NCBI GenBank assembly: GCA_008973525.1
Contig: WACJ01000217.1
Span: 372,001-436,000 of the forward strand
Length of the DNA stretch: 64,000 bases
Direction of reading: 5' to 3'
Origin: Stenopsyche tienmushanensis
Lineage: Eukaryota > Arthropoda > Insecta > Trichoptera > Stenopsychidae
In this document: positions 12,900-24,424 of the stretch, in pieces
How the letters are laid out: every line of letters begins with the position of its first letter
How positions within the stretch are numbered: position 1 is the first letter of the stretch
Made by a program: the position numbers and the translations under genes
The notes under the pieces: model-generated
Databases searched by the model: none
What the model was told of the DNA's origin: nothing
The model's input: the letters and a program-made list of their open reading frames with translations, nothing else

Positions 12900-14760
12900 T
12901 TGAGTCTAAGACGACGAAAAGGAATCTGCGCAGAGCCATCTGCATGTCCATGACTTCCCGGCTTAATCTCATTACGAACAGGACATCAAATATGTTTCAT
13001 CACTGTACATTTAGAATGAATTCTGAGGCAATAATTTACTATAATGACCCATTCTGACAAGAAAATCCTCCACAGTCGTACCGGTTTGCTCGAAATACCC
13101 ATCTTTAATATGGTTCTTCAGAGTTTTTTCCAATCGACGCTTTCATAACCTCTGCAGAAATATATGAGTATGTGTTGATTATAGACACAATATTCCCTGG
13201 GAATTTCTCTTTCTTATCTTCTTCTGGATGTGTAATCTTAAATTTTTTAAAATGACCCACGGCACAATCTGAAACTGCATTGATATTCCATAAAATGTTA
13301 TTCCAAGCAGTGCTTCGAACCGTTATTTCCTCCATTTCGATTTTCGTTCCGATTATTTTTTTAGTTTTTAATTGTATAAAAAATAATTTTCTATCATAAG
13401 TTAGGACAAATAATCATACACAAATAAATTCTGCACAAGAATGGTGAATATCACATATTAACACAAAAATCAACCAAACTCTCTTTCGCGTAAAACGTCT
13501 ACTAAACCGAAAACATCTACATTTTCGAATAGGTTCAGTTTCGGTTTTCGTTCCAAAAATAACGGTTTTATCGGTTATCAATTTTTTATTCAATGCCGAT
13601 TCGAAAGCGAAACTCAAAGATTTAAGGAATAATTTATACACAATGTTCAAATGGGTTATAACCAACATAAAAAGGTATAATAATATAATAATTTTTAGAG
13701 CAATCTATCCTGATTTTGTATAAATTTACTCGATTTTTTATATCCTTGAGTTCATTTCAACCCAATTTTTTTTTACAATCGTCCTCTTCTACATTTTAAT
13801 GAGAAGTAATCTTGTTTAAAAGCATATTTTAATATCGACCTTCTGCACATTTATTATGTATGCTAATGCTAAAATCTGGAGTATTGTTTTGCTAACTATT
13901 TAAATTATAAAACCATTGGCGCCTCAAGCAGATAATGTCATTTCAAAGCATTTCAATTTTAAATTGAATTTAATAACATTGAACACAATGGATGTCCTTG
14001 CATGGATTAAGCCCACGAGGGTTTTATGTCGTCCAAGAAACTGCAATTGAGACAATTCCAACAAAATTTTCCATAATAGTATTTTATACGATAGCAAAGC
14101 ATTGTAGCATACTAATGGTGTGCCATTGTACATCTGTTATTCACACTTGGGCGAACAATGGGCATTGATAAGATAGCAAACATATAATTGTGAACTTTGC
14201 TGAAAACAATTCAAATGCATGTGGATACAAAAATGCCGACAAAATGAGTCTACATACGTCAGCAGTTTGATAGATATCAATCAGTGACCTTTTCCAAAGT
14301 ATTCACGTAAGAATCCCGGGTTGATTCATAAAATCGATGCTCTGTCTGACTTTTCGTCCATACTGTTCAATTACTTTTTCTACACAAAGAAGCTTCCACG
14401 AAGGCACCGGCGAAACCTCATTTTGAAAGCCATTCAAAGACATTTAAGGTACGTGCTGCAATTTATCTTGCACCAGCAAGCAATGGTACATGGTTGCAAA
14501 TCTTCAAACGTTTCCCCTGGAGCCTTTGGTCACGCCCTAGTCGAGCCATTTGAAAGAGTTCAATCCGGCAATATGCTTCGTCCTCAGGACTATTCTCATT
14601 TCTAGTGCACTCCATTCAATTGAATGTCAAATATTTGAACTCATAAATATTTCCAATTTCGCCTTATTGCTGTAAAATTAATTTAAAAAACAGCTGATAT
14701 ATATTAGGGACTGCCACATGAACGTTCGGAGTCATTGGTCACGTCTGGTAATATGTTTCG
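12900..14760. other. Gene-free stretch
   Basis: Only the ACCG-type simple repeat at about 13320-13570 was noted; the frames of 69-94 codons match no known family. Confidence 0.35.
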
Positions 14761-14763
14761 TCC

Positions 14764-15196
14764 TTAACCCTTTGAATAGTGAACTAATTTAAAAACATCA
14801 AAATCTTAGATGCTATATTTGTATGTTCGCCACTTATCATCATACAAATCCATTTATCTATCAGGACCGTCGCAGCGTATATGAAGCTTGTATATAAATA
14901 AGTAAGCACTGTCGATAGCACACATTATTTGGTCATTTCTTCAAGTAAACATAAACAATGCACTTGAAATCGATTTATTATATCATTCACATATCATTAG
15001 TCGATAAATTTGGATTGACGATCTATACAATCGTACGATGTACGCAAAATATTTTCTCCGTTTCTTTTTCTCTTCAAACTCAACATGCTAGACACTCTCC
15101 ATCTCTGTCTGTCTTCGAGCTCAATGTGTAAGAATGCTCTTTCTGAATCCCTGGAATTCGCTCGCAAATATGCGATCGTACTACCATACATGTTAA
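14764..15196. mobile_element. piggyBac-like MITE copy, long form
   Basis: Begins TTAACCCTTTGAATAGTGAA, contains CAGGACCGTCGCAGCGTATA and TTAGTCGATAAATTTGGATT, and ends near CGCTCGCAAATATGCGATCG before a TTAA at 15193. Right tip degenerate, so the end is approximate. Confidence 0.6.
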
Positions 15197-15199
15197 TAT

Positions 15200-15560
15200 A
15201 CCCTCAGTTGGTGTAGCAGCGAATCCGAGATACAATTTGGCGTCACGTTGGACTTCACTCAGCCTAGCTCAGCAGCGCCCTCACGGGAAATAAGGGACTG
15301 GACTATTTGTACTCCAGAAAGCTTTTCCAGTAAAATCAGCGAAGTCGCCAAGAGTAGTTTTTCACTATCTCCTGAGGAAAACTACTCAGTCTTTACAAAT
15401 TTCCCACACTCTCCATCGAGATGATCGCGAAAACTTCCTTCGACACGATCATCCTGGTGGTCCGCTGGGTGAGCGTTCTAAATGAAGCTCTGAGATCATG
15501 CTACCTTCAATATCGCGCGAACTAAGAGGTGAATGTATGATACAGATGAACTGGATTCAA
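15200..15560. other. GC-richer block between two piggyBac-like MITE pieces
   Basis: Lies between the MITE ending at 15196 and the MITE end fragment at 15590, so it may have been inserted in or carried with that family. No protein motif is readable (CCTCAGTTGGTGTAGCAGCG, CTCAGCCTAGCTCAGCAGCG, GATCATCCTGGTGGTCCGCT). Confidence 0.3.
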
Positions 15561-15589
15561 CCTCTTTCTGTGAATGGATATTGAAGAGA

Positions 15590-15727
15590 CCCTAGCTCTG
15601 CAGTGAACCGTTTGTGGCACTCTCTCCGTCTCTTTCTGCCTCCGAGCTCAGCGTGTAAGAATGCTGCTTCTGAATCACTGGAATTCGCTCGCAAATAGGC
15701 GACCGTACTACTATACACGTTAATAAT
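15590..15727. mobile_element. piggyBac-like MITE end fragment
   Basis: CTCTCTCCGTCTCTTTCTGC through GAATCACTGGAATTCGCTCG to CACGTTAATAATTAAC repeats the right part of the copy ending at 15196, about 400 bp away. Confidence 0.5.
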
Positions 15728-15839
15728 TAACGAAAGAATTGCCTATTTACTCTTTAATTCAATGGAAAACAAAGACAATATTTCCGAAAACCGTTATTTT
15801 TCCGGAATAAAAACCGTAACCGAACCGATATAAATGTTA

Positions 15840-17138
15840 TATTACATTGGGCGTTGGACTCTTTTGCAAGTATAATCACAAACAATTAAATTTAAAAAAT
15901 AGCTGATGTGTACTAGGGTGTACCACATGAACGTTCGGAATTCGCAAGTGAAAGTTAAATTCGCAAATTAAAGTATCTTTTGGTGACGCCACCGTGTTAA
16001 GTCATAGAAAATAATTTTAAAAAAGTAAGACAATTGAAGACTGGAGTAACCTTTGTCAATTTTAAATAGTCCAATTTGTAAAATATTGCATAAAACCTTT
16101 CTCAAATACGGTTGATCTTTGACTAATTGAAATCTTCATATGATACTATGATAATAGATGCATTTGTAAACTTATTTAACTCAAACTTTACAAAGGTAGA
16201 TTGAATATTTGTAATGCTAAAATAGCTTAATTATTAAAATAATTTGAGTAAAAAATTTGAAAAGATTTGATAAAATCAAGATAATTTTATTGGAATGAAA
16301 TTTAAAGAAATTATAAAAGTATATACAAATGTAGCATCACCTAACTCTATTAACATAATACATTCATTAAATATAGAATAGCTAACATAATGATGTTAAA
16401 CAATGAACGATGAAGATAAATATGAGAATTCTAACAAAATTATTTGATCGCCATATTAATACAGTAACAACCATCAAATTAAAAATGCAGAATATAAATA
16501 ATAGTGTCTCAAATCAATAAATTCACATAATCGGCGGATCTGCCTATTGAAATTGCATATCAAGTTCTCCATAAAAGCTTTATACGTGTACGCTACATAA
16601 ATTGACAAGTTCTCAAATTCATTCAAAAGTAGAACGACAAACATTTTACGTATGAATCAAATTTCAGCAAAACAAATAAGTTATTTATACTTACACATTA
16701 AATAACATGCTCACATATATACCATAAAGAAATAGTTTTCGTTATGATTCGTATCCATTGTTTTACACAATTGTATCAGTTCGGTATAATCTGATCTGAT
16801 AATATATTTCCGGCAAACATTGATGGCAATTCAATACAATTATGTATTTTAAAAAAATGCACGTTCAAGCAAAATCCTCAAACAAACAGTTTAACATCAA
16901 TAAAGACATGTATTTGCAGCACAAAATTGCATTAAATTTCTAAACATCGAATAATAAAATCACTGGTTATATTTAGACATTGAGAATACGATACTTTTGC
17001 GAGTGTTTTTATTAAAACTGCTAACATTATTTGGGCAAATTGTTACACTTAATAATGAGATGGTTGAATTTAATAAAAACAAAGCATACAAATAATTGAG
17101 ATGTTCATGAACATGAGCGGAATTTTATTCTTTCGTCT
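15840..17138. other. AT-rich stretch 3' of the Ly6-type gene
   Basis: Nothing coding or repetitive recognised; the part next to 17139 will include the gene's 3' UTR. Confidence 0.4.
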
Positions 17139-18932
17139 TCAATTTAAAATTAAATTTGTAATTTTCTGGCCCCCATTTGTAATTATCAAGAAGAAAGTCA
17201 AAAGTAGTAGTGATGTCATGGCATTTCTCGTCGCTGAACTGCACGGTTGTTGTCCTGGCAAAATTGTTCGACAAATACAAACTTCGGTTTCCCTATTCCC
17301 TCGCACCTCCGTATAGCATCCTGAAGTAATACTCACATCGTCATCCGTGAGCACTTTTGTGCACATGTACGTAACGTTTTGAACTAAAATTAAGAAGCAC
17401 AAGATAAATAAGATCAAATATTAGATTCGAGTGTTTAAATTCGTCGTATATATAAAACTATTTACCAAATCCATCAAATTTGAAAGAATATTTGGCACAA
17501 ACTTCACCCTGTATCAAATTACAAGAAGACTGATTGGGATAATTCGTCCATAAGTAATCTAAATCCGGTAGACTTCCATCATCTAGGGAAGATATAAACA
17601 TGTCAAAAATACAATATAGCGTTAATATAATCAAACGTAATAGCTTTGAGAGACTATTCAACCTGTAATAATCAGTGGATGTCTGCACGGTATCCGGCCG
17701 TTCAACTGCGTCACCTCATCGCAGGTACCGTTAAATTCAGTTTCGTTATTAAACCTTGGTCCTAGCCATGAAAAATTATAGCAAAAACGTTGATTGGCTG
17801 AATTTTGTGCATCTACGAAAACTATAATAGGAAAAATAAATCAATATCTCAACATGTATTCACAAAAGAATAATCGTTGCAAGTCTCGTTAAAAGTAAAT
17901 ATGCATGTGTAAACTTATTATATATAATGGAAATCACGTACATCTTTGTTTATAATGTAAATATAAAAAGATGTACGTGGTGTGTGGATGGAATTAGCCC
18001 TTTATTAGACGGCGAGTTATCCTTATTACACAATGTTTGTACTAATTCAAAAATGTTCATGGAAGTGCGCACAACTCTCCAAAGTTTCATCGCAGTCGGA
18101 AGAACGGTATAGGAACATATACAGGACAAACTAACAAACGGGCCACAGACATTCATTTTTAAATATATAGATGTTTTAAATATTATATCATTAAGGTGGC
18201 TTCCGTTCTAGTATATTGATGACGATGTTTTTATCGTTCTTTAGTTGAGCCAGGGTCCTTGGACAGTCAGTGTAAATTAGGGATTTCAGATAGATGTGAA
18301 AAATCACATGGGGCTAAAACGGATGAGCGCACTGACCACTGAAGATCACCCAGTAAGATGATGAAGCATTCAGGGAAGTTTTGGTGAAAAAACCTCCTCA
18401 ATCTTTATAAAGTTTTCTTCAAAAAATCCATGGTCCAATGTTGCCTATTTTAGACAATGTATACCAAAAAATAGCAGGTTAGGTTCCGCTTTATGGTGCA
18501 CGTTTTAAATAAGGAAGATTCCCTGTCACACCCTGGTAAGAAGCTTCAAAGCTCGATTATCTCAATACATTGACCAGAACCGATGCCACCTTAGGATTGT
18601 TCAACGGATTTCATGAATGCGTTATGAATGAAAATCGATATTAGCAATAATCTTTATCAATAAATGTTACAAAATTAAACAAAAATGCTGATAATCTTCT
18701 TATTCGGTTCTATTTACATGTTCAGACCTCATTTAACGCTTGCACAAATACTTTCAAATCTTTTCTATTTGGAAATATATCATTTTTACACTCATCTTGA
18801 ATTTTAGATACAGAAAAAATATATGATAAAAGAAGCACTAGTCACAAAAATCACTAATAATTATTGAGAGTGCTTACAAAAGATTGTTCCTACGACTAGA
18901 AATGCAAGAAATATTTTGTGACCGTTCTTCAT
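17139..18932 (-). CDS. Ly6/three-finger-type secreted, probably GPI-anchored protein (4 exons)
   Basis: I assembled 191 aa from join(17139..17383, 17466..17582, 17663..17821, 18878..18932) on the minus strand. All junctions are GT-AG and all three introns are phase 1, typical of secreted cysteine-rich domains. Exon 1 encodes a hydrophobic signal peptide (MKNGHKIFLAFLVVGTIF). The mature part has ten cysteines (C32, C52, C64, C92, C100, C118, C133, C146, C148, C158), sequons at N34, N44, N88 and N113, and a hydrophobic C-terminus (about 166-178) suited to GPI anchoring. Such proteins in insects act at the cell surface as chaperones or modulators of channels and receptors; that role is inferred from family resemblance only. 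The usual C-terminal CN signature is replaced by PCSSA, so this is a divergent member. The exon 2 donor (GTTGAA) is weak. An AATAAA lies about 10 nt past the stop. A MITE sits in the 1.06-kb first intron. Structure is fairly sure, family assignment moderate. Confidence 0.72.
17990..18150 (-). repeat. Helitron-like short repeat
   Basis: Minus strand: TTTGTCCTGTATATGTTCCT, TACCGTTCTTCCGACTGCGA then TGAAACTTTGGAGAGTTGTG. It resembles 59640-59790 (plus) and, more distantly, the units at 20.6 kb and 25.5 kb. In intron 1 of the Ly6-type gene. The Helitron link is from memory of similar insect repeats, not shown here. Confidence 0.45.
18194..18591. mobile_element. 398-bp TA-flanked MITE in intron 1 of the Ly6-type gene
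   Basis: Flanked by TA (18192-18193, 18592-18593); ends AGGTGGCTTCCGTTCTAGTA and (reversed) AGGTGGCATCGGTTCTGGTC. It contains near 18455-18535 a segment resembling the 3' end of the Spase22-23 intron MITE (CGTTTTAAATAAGGAA...CACCCTGG). Confidence 0.7.
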
Positions 18933-20313
18933 TTTCACAAATAATTCAGAACAACAGACGTCACAGCATATTAAATATCGTACACGCACTAACAGATAAT
19001 AATGCACAGCATTTTTCCAAGATTATCGATTAATCTTTATAATATTCTATTAAGACTTTATAAGATAAAACTCTTTATCAGCAAGGCTTTATCTTGATTA
19101 TCTTCATATTGGTATTCCGTGGAATTTATAGATATCAGTTTATAATAGGATGTCAATAATGAAAATACTGAAAAGGCGAAAGTAAATACCCCAATAAACA
19201 GTCTAATTGTAACGGATAACAGGACAAACATGCACCTTATATTTATATAATAATATAATATTGGGTGTGAATACGTTCCTGCCATTTCACCGTCAGATGA
19301 CGGTATAACAATTGTCTGAGTAAAGTGGTGACGCACCTATATTGAAGTACTATAATTTAGCTTTATTGTGGAGAACTATGGTGATCATAGTCTGGCGAAA
19401 AGAGCATGCAGATATTGGATTAATCACTTCAAAAATAATGATTTTTGACACAGGAAGGCAATTGATGCGTTTTAGTTGAGCATTGAAAGAAAAATGGCCA
19501 CGATATGCCCCCTTGATTACTACTTTACTGATCGATGACTCATAGCCTGGCATGAATGAATTCTTGGATAGCCTCAAAAGACGTGTCCTTTTATCGACGT
19601 GGAATTTTCAAGTGAAACGGCGAGAACTTATTCACACGCCGAATAGAAAAATATTTAAAGAAATATTGTGCAATATAAATATAAAATGTTAATATATCCA
19701 AGTTTTATCTTAACGGCTATATGTATGATCAAATATATTTACCAATCTTCGTTAATTTTATCTGATCGCAACCACATTGATGGGATCGTTAACAACCCCT
19801 TCGACATGGTTTTCTTATTGTATATATGTTTAGAAATATGAAGGCTAAATACACCTCCTATAGACTTGCACCCAAGATGTGCCAGTTATCTGAAATCACG
19901 AGACTACCTATGAGCTCTTATCGTTCATCTAATTGTTCAAATCATATCATATTCAGTTTTATTCTGCTTACTGATTTTTGCTGCAAGCAGCATTTCGTTC
20001 ATGTGACGGCTGCACATAAACAGATTTGATTATGATCAAGTGAGTTCACGTCAGGGTTAATTATCGATCGTTTCAATATTTTGACCAGCTACATTCATAA
20101 AAATGTTCATCATAGGCATATATTAACGACAAATATACCATATCTGCATACAACTCTTGATTTTATGATGGAATCTCATCTATTAATAATAACACCGATG
20201 AACAAATTCAAACTTTTCTTTTGATCCTTTGAACGAAAATAGGTGATTATTTATAATTCGACGCAAATGAATCCAAATCTGAAAGTAGAAATGCTGTTTT
20301 CATTTTTAGACTG
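18933..20313. other. Upstream flank of the Ly6-type gene
   Basis: Holds an unrecognised hydrophobic minus-strand frame at 19058-19336 (about 92 codons, FVLLSVTIRLFIGVFTFAF inside) and another at 19350-19577. No homologue is known to me and the junctions needed for exons are not evident. Confidence 0.3.
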
Positions 20314-21054
20314 AGAGCTGGCAGCATAAATTGAAGATCATCAAACACACGTAAATAATTTAATTGTTGTATTCTGGCGTGTTTCTGGAATATCATTATG
20401 ACAGTCTGGCGACTGAGTGTTGTTGGATTTGGGAGGGGAAAAGTCGCCAGACTATTACCAGCATATTAAAATAGTACCAGACTGGTTAAAACTTGCTGAA
20501 ACTAACTAGAAAATAACGTCAATTTTAAAAAGTTGGAATAAATTATTTTTAATCTAATACATAAAAATGAATGTTTGTTCGTATGTAATGCGCTGCCATA
20601 TCGTTCATCAGATTGCGATAAAACTTCGTCTACTTATTGCTAAGGATTGTGCGAGTAACATAGGCATAGTCTAATATACAAAAATAAAAATTTGTTTGTT
20701 CGTATTTTATGCGCTGCCATACTGTTCATTCAATTGCGATAAAACTTTTCCAACTTATTGTTTGCATCTTCTAAAATAATATAGGCATAGTACAATTAAC
20801 TTACAGTAGATCTCATATAGCCTTAACAACGCTTATAAATGACTGCTTATTTTACTCATTTATAGAAAATGTAAAAAAAATACTAATATAGTATTACTTA
20901 TGTTGAATTTTCATTAGATTTCAACCCCCTCCCCTCCCAAACCCAACAGCACTCAGTTGCCAGACTGTAATAACGATATTCCGGAAACATGCCAGAACCC
21001 AACTATTGAATTATTCACATGTTAGATGTCCTTCAACTTACTGCTGCCAGCTCT
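20314..21054. mobile_element. 741-bp element with ~130-bp terminal inverted repeats
   Basis: The ends AGAGCTGGCAG (20314-20324) and CTGCCAGCTCT (21044-21054) begin long imperfect inverted repeats, both containing TGGCRTGTTTCYGGAATATC, ACAGTCTGGC and TTGGGAGGGG. The interior holds two tandem copies of a unit with ATGCGCTGCCATA and GATTGCGATAAAACTT (about 20575-20790), known as a widespread motif in insect Helitron-like repeats. No coding sequence. The class is uncertain. Confidence 0.6.
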
Positions 21055-21736
21055 TGATATATTTTTCTGGTCGAATACATTTAACTGCTCATAAAATAAG
21101 ATTTAAATATTGAAGTGAATAACTATGAAATGAAAAAAAAATATGTAAGACCAATTTTGACTATTCAATGTAAAAATTTCATGCAAAATAAAGCACATTA
21201 TTACGCACATTTTCAAAATTTCTTTCGTGAACGCTGCCGTTTGTAGCTGCCACCAGAAACCTCATCCTCGAGGCTTGATCTTGATGAAATCTCTCATCAC
21301 ATTCGTCACTAGCCTCACCCAAGTTCGGGGGGAAAACATCCAAATGCAAATGAAAAAAGTGAGTATCCAAGAACATATTGCACCCCATGTGCTATTAACA
21401 CTTCAAAAAGTTTTTAACAAGTCCTTGTAATTATCAGCTTTAACATTTTCAAAAAAAAAAATAACTTAGTAGTCTGAAAGCCAATCATGCGCATTTCTCT
21501 TTTTCTTTTAGCAATTCCATAGTTATCATCGTGAACGATCTCACGAATTTGCAGCACAACAAATATGCCTTCTTTTAAGTTATCACTGAGTTTAGGAAAT
21601 GTTTGTCTCAAGTGTCCAAAAATTTTCACATCATAATTTATCACCTTGAATATTGTATCCACATTTTCATATGTTTCTCTCGTGGTGAAAGAATAGGCGA
21701 GCGATACTGATGGGTATATATTCCCATTATGCAACA

Positions 21737-22175
21737 TGGTGTGATCGGACAACAGCGACTTACTGGTGCGACTGCACTACTGTGCAGTCTGACCTGGATG
21801 CCCCCAGACTAATCGCATAGGAGTGTCTTACATCAGTCTTTTGATCCTGGGGTGCGATCAGATTCCCTTTCACTCCTTAACATATAACACAGAATACTAG
21901 CGGAAGATCACTGCCTCCCCAATTCCAACCTCAGCTTGAAGGGGGCTGCAGCAGATAACAGATCTCCATTCCCCATGATATTCGTATCGGTTTCAGTCAT
22001 TTGTAGTACTTAGCCGTTTGGCAATTCCACATTCCACAGTCCAACTCATATTAGCTAGGATACCTCTACTCTATATCATTACCTTAGGCGTTTGACTATT
22101 ACCCAAGAATATAGGATTGACCTCCCTTCCTGAGGTTTTATGGGTGGGCATCATAAAATGAAACACCCATCCAAA
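21737..22175 (+). mobile_element. 439-bp retroposed insertion with a 15-bp target-site duplication
   Basis: TCCCATTATGCAACA occurs on both sides (21722-21736 and 22176-22190). The duplicated bases belong to the LLHNG codons of the host pseudogene, so the insertion point is exact. The insert has no tRNA boxes I can see and no poly(A). Its end (GGTTTTATGGGTGGGCATC, then a complementary CACCCATCC) resembles the 3' ends of the R1-like LINEs at 36.83 kb and 63.79 kb (GGTTTAGT...GTAAGAATC). It may be a SINE or internally deleted LINE moved by R1-type machinery. Confidence 0.65.
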
Positions 22176-22208
22176 TCCCATTATGCAACAATACTACTTT
22201 TAAACTTT

Positions 22209-22601
22209 TCTTCTTCTTCTTAATGTGCCATATCCGATATTGGACGTAGGCGATCTCCATAAGAGATTTTAATAGGGAAAGGATTTTTCATCCGGTGGTT
22301 TCCCATTTGCCTTGAGGAGAGAATTTATAAGTGAGTAGCGAAATTATCATTATATATAAATGATAATTTCATTATTGTTGCAAATTCAATCAAAGGCGTC
22401 CCTGCACAACTTTATTAATTACCTCAAAATTTACTTTTTCAAATCCAGGAAATCAAGGTAAACCTGGATCGATACGATAGATCGGAAATATTAATAATTC
22501 CGGTCGCCCAAATTTTTCAGTATAGTGAATTTTTTTCCACAATCTGAATTTAAATCCGAACCTTCATAATAAGAGGCCAGGATCTAAACCACTATACCGA
22601 C
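22209..22601 (-). mobile_element. tRNA-derived SINE with (AAG)n tail
   Basis: Reading the minus strand from 22601, the head resembles a tRNA gene: an A-box-like TATAGTGGTTTAGATC, then a B-box-like GGTTCGGATTTAAATTC about 27 nt later. The roughly 390-bp body includes a perfect 12-bp hairpin (22340-22351 with 22359-22370) and ends in AAGAAGAAGAAGAAAAG. The flanks AAAGTTGAA and AAAGTTTAA form a short imperfect target-site duplication. It sits inside the pseudogene frame between SSSK and SLKVV. A tail-region relative lies at 2878-2972. Confidence 0.7.
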
Positions 22602-23514
22602 ATTTGATTCAACTTTACTTGGATGAACTTAAAAACAGTGTTCACTCATTTGAGATGTGACTCCTAAATTCTTGCAGAAGGCCTTCTACATCGTTGCAGT
22701 TAGTTAACTCATTGCTGACGGAAAAAAAATGTGTCAGTGATTGTTGGCGTCTCCGATTTAACACCTTAACACCATCTTGCATTAAATTCCAGCCTCGAAG
22801 ACGAGAACCTAATGATTCCGCTTGAACTTTAGAAAGGTTGAGATCTCTGACTAAATCATTCAGTTCAGATTGGGAAATAAAGTGAGGTGTATTTGAAATG
22901 GGAAAATTTAGATCGCTGGTTGAATACGATGACCCGAGTTTGTAATATAGAGAAACACTTCCTGATTCTGTTTCATCCACCGTCCATTCTTTAGGAGGCT
23001 TAGGAATTGGTATAAAATCATGACTCACAGGTTTCTTGACCGAAAGAATGTCAGGATAAAATATAGGATCTGAACTATATTCGTCTATTTTTGTTAAACA
23101 GAAGTAACAATCCGTAGTGTGATCTTTCTGTTCTGTCCATATTACAGGGCATCCGAAGGGCATTGATTTGTGTGTGCCTTTAAGCCAACCACATAAAATT
23201 CGCGAACAATAACAACAAATTTTACGCGGTGCCCAGCTTTTTCCCTCGTCTACTTTTCTTCCAAAATATAACTCATATGCTTTTTTCACCATTGGAGAGA
23301 TAGTGTTTCTCTGCAATTTTGAAGTATATTCCCCGCAAACATAGCAAAAAATGTTCGGGTTATTCGCACATCTGTGTGACATGGCGAACTCATTAATTGA
23401 GTTATAATTCTGATGAGTGCTCTTATTGTTTAAAATACAAAAAACCCACGTGCAGAGACCTGAAACCATCAAACTATGAAATTTGTATGATAAAGGTTTT
23501 TCAGCACAAATTCA

Positions 23515-23597
23515 GACATTTGGCCCTCGATATGCGCAGTTTTTCCTACTGCGATTTCATTATTACTCGGCATATAGGCAGAGGACGATCTAGTTTT
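23515..23597 (+). repeat. CTCGATATRCGC repeat, copy 1
   Basis: GCCCTCGATATGCGCAGTTT, CTGCGATTTCATTATTACTC, GGCATATAGGCAGA match 51363-51442 with scattered changes. The style resembles the pogo-like MITE ends. Confidence 0.45.
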
Positions 23598-24424
23598 TAT
23601 ATAGTATAAAAATGAAACCATGTATTTCAAAATATGAGCATATTTTTTAAGCGATCTCTTGAATCCCTTGAATTACATAGTGGGTCAAAAACATTTTGAG
23701 ACCCGAGGCCTTCTGCGCCTATGGATAACTCCATATATGATATCAAATTCCTTAGACAGATATTATTCCATGAAATTTAGATTCTGCTAGATCTGAAATA
23801 AAAAATTAAATTATTAGTAAAATCGCAATTATCTATGACTTTTAATTTTATATGGAACTCTAGATTTGTTTCGTATTATTTCGTTTTAGAAGTATAAATG
23901 AAAGTTTTATAGACAAACATTCTTTTGTCACATTTCAATTAAGTGACGTTTCTACCTTGTTGGTTCCAAAAAATTATTTTTTTATCTTTGTGTATCAGAA
24001 AGAGCCAACATTTAAGAATACTTTCAGTAAATTTCAAGTCGATATAAATAAAATTCGCAAAGTTATAGTCCGACAAAGAGAAGCTGGAGCAGGAATGAAA
24101 TTCAGAGCGCTTGCTTGGGTCAGCGCGACGCTATATGCGGGCTAGGATCGCATCCTTTTTAACAAAATTTTAGGAATTTGCATTGTCTGTGTTCATTGGA
24201 TATACTTAATTGCCCAATAAAAGATCTATTATGGAAGTAACTGTCTCACGAAGCGTCCTCAGTACGATTGTAAGCTTGAAGAGTAACAGAGTAATGATTT
24301 TCAAAGTTAAAACCAAGGTGCAAAATATTTAAAACAAGAAAATTTAATTGCTGGATGCGGGAAAAGATAAGTGACCTGGTCACATGGGAAAGCACACATA
24401 GAAGCCCTAGAAGAATGAAAGTCG

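Larger units (their letters stand above)
21180..23382 (-). pseudogene. Broken copy of a multi-copy arthropod gene family with CxxC-rich N-terminus
   Basis: The first 246 codons (23382 to 22642) are open: MSHRCANNPNIFCYVCG, CCYCSRILCGW, DCYFCLTKID. The paired CxxC motifs suggest zinc binding. I recognise it as a family of unknown function found in many copies in arthropod genomes. After HISNE a stop replaces the expected Trp; the sequence continues in register as TLFLSSSK and is split by a SINE (22209-22601). It resumes with SLKVVLLHNG, is split again by a second insertion (21737-22175), then runs HNGNIYPSVSLAYSF, FPKLSDNLKEGIFV and FHLHLDVFPPNLGEASDE...ERFHQD near 21280-21370. A middle segment normally present is missing. 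Several stops and frameshifts make it nonfunctional. Whether the family is host- or transposon-derived is not known to me. Confidence 0.75.

Noticed and set aside
22540..22601. Possible tRNA gene
   Set aside because: Only the A and B boxes are tRNA-like, arms do not pair into a cloverleaf, and a SINE body and tail follow.
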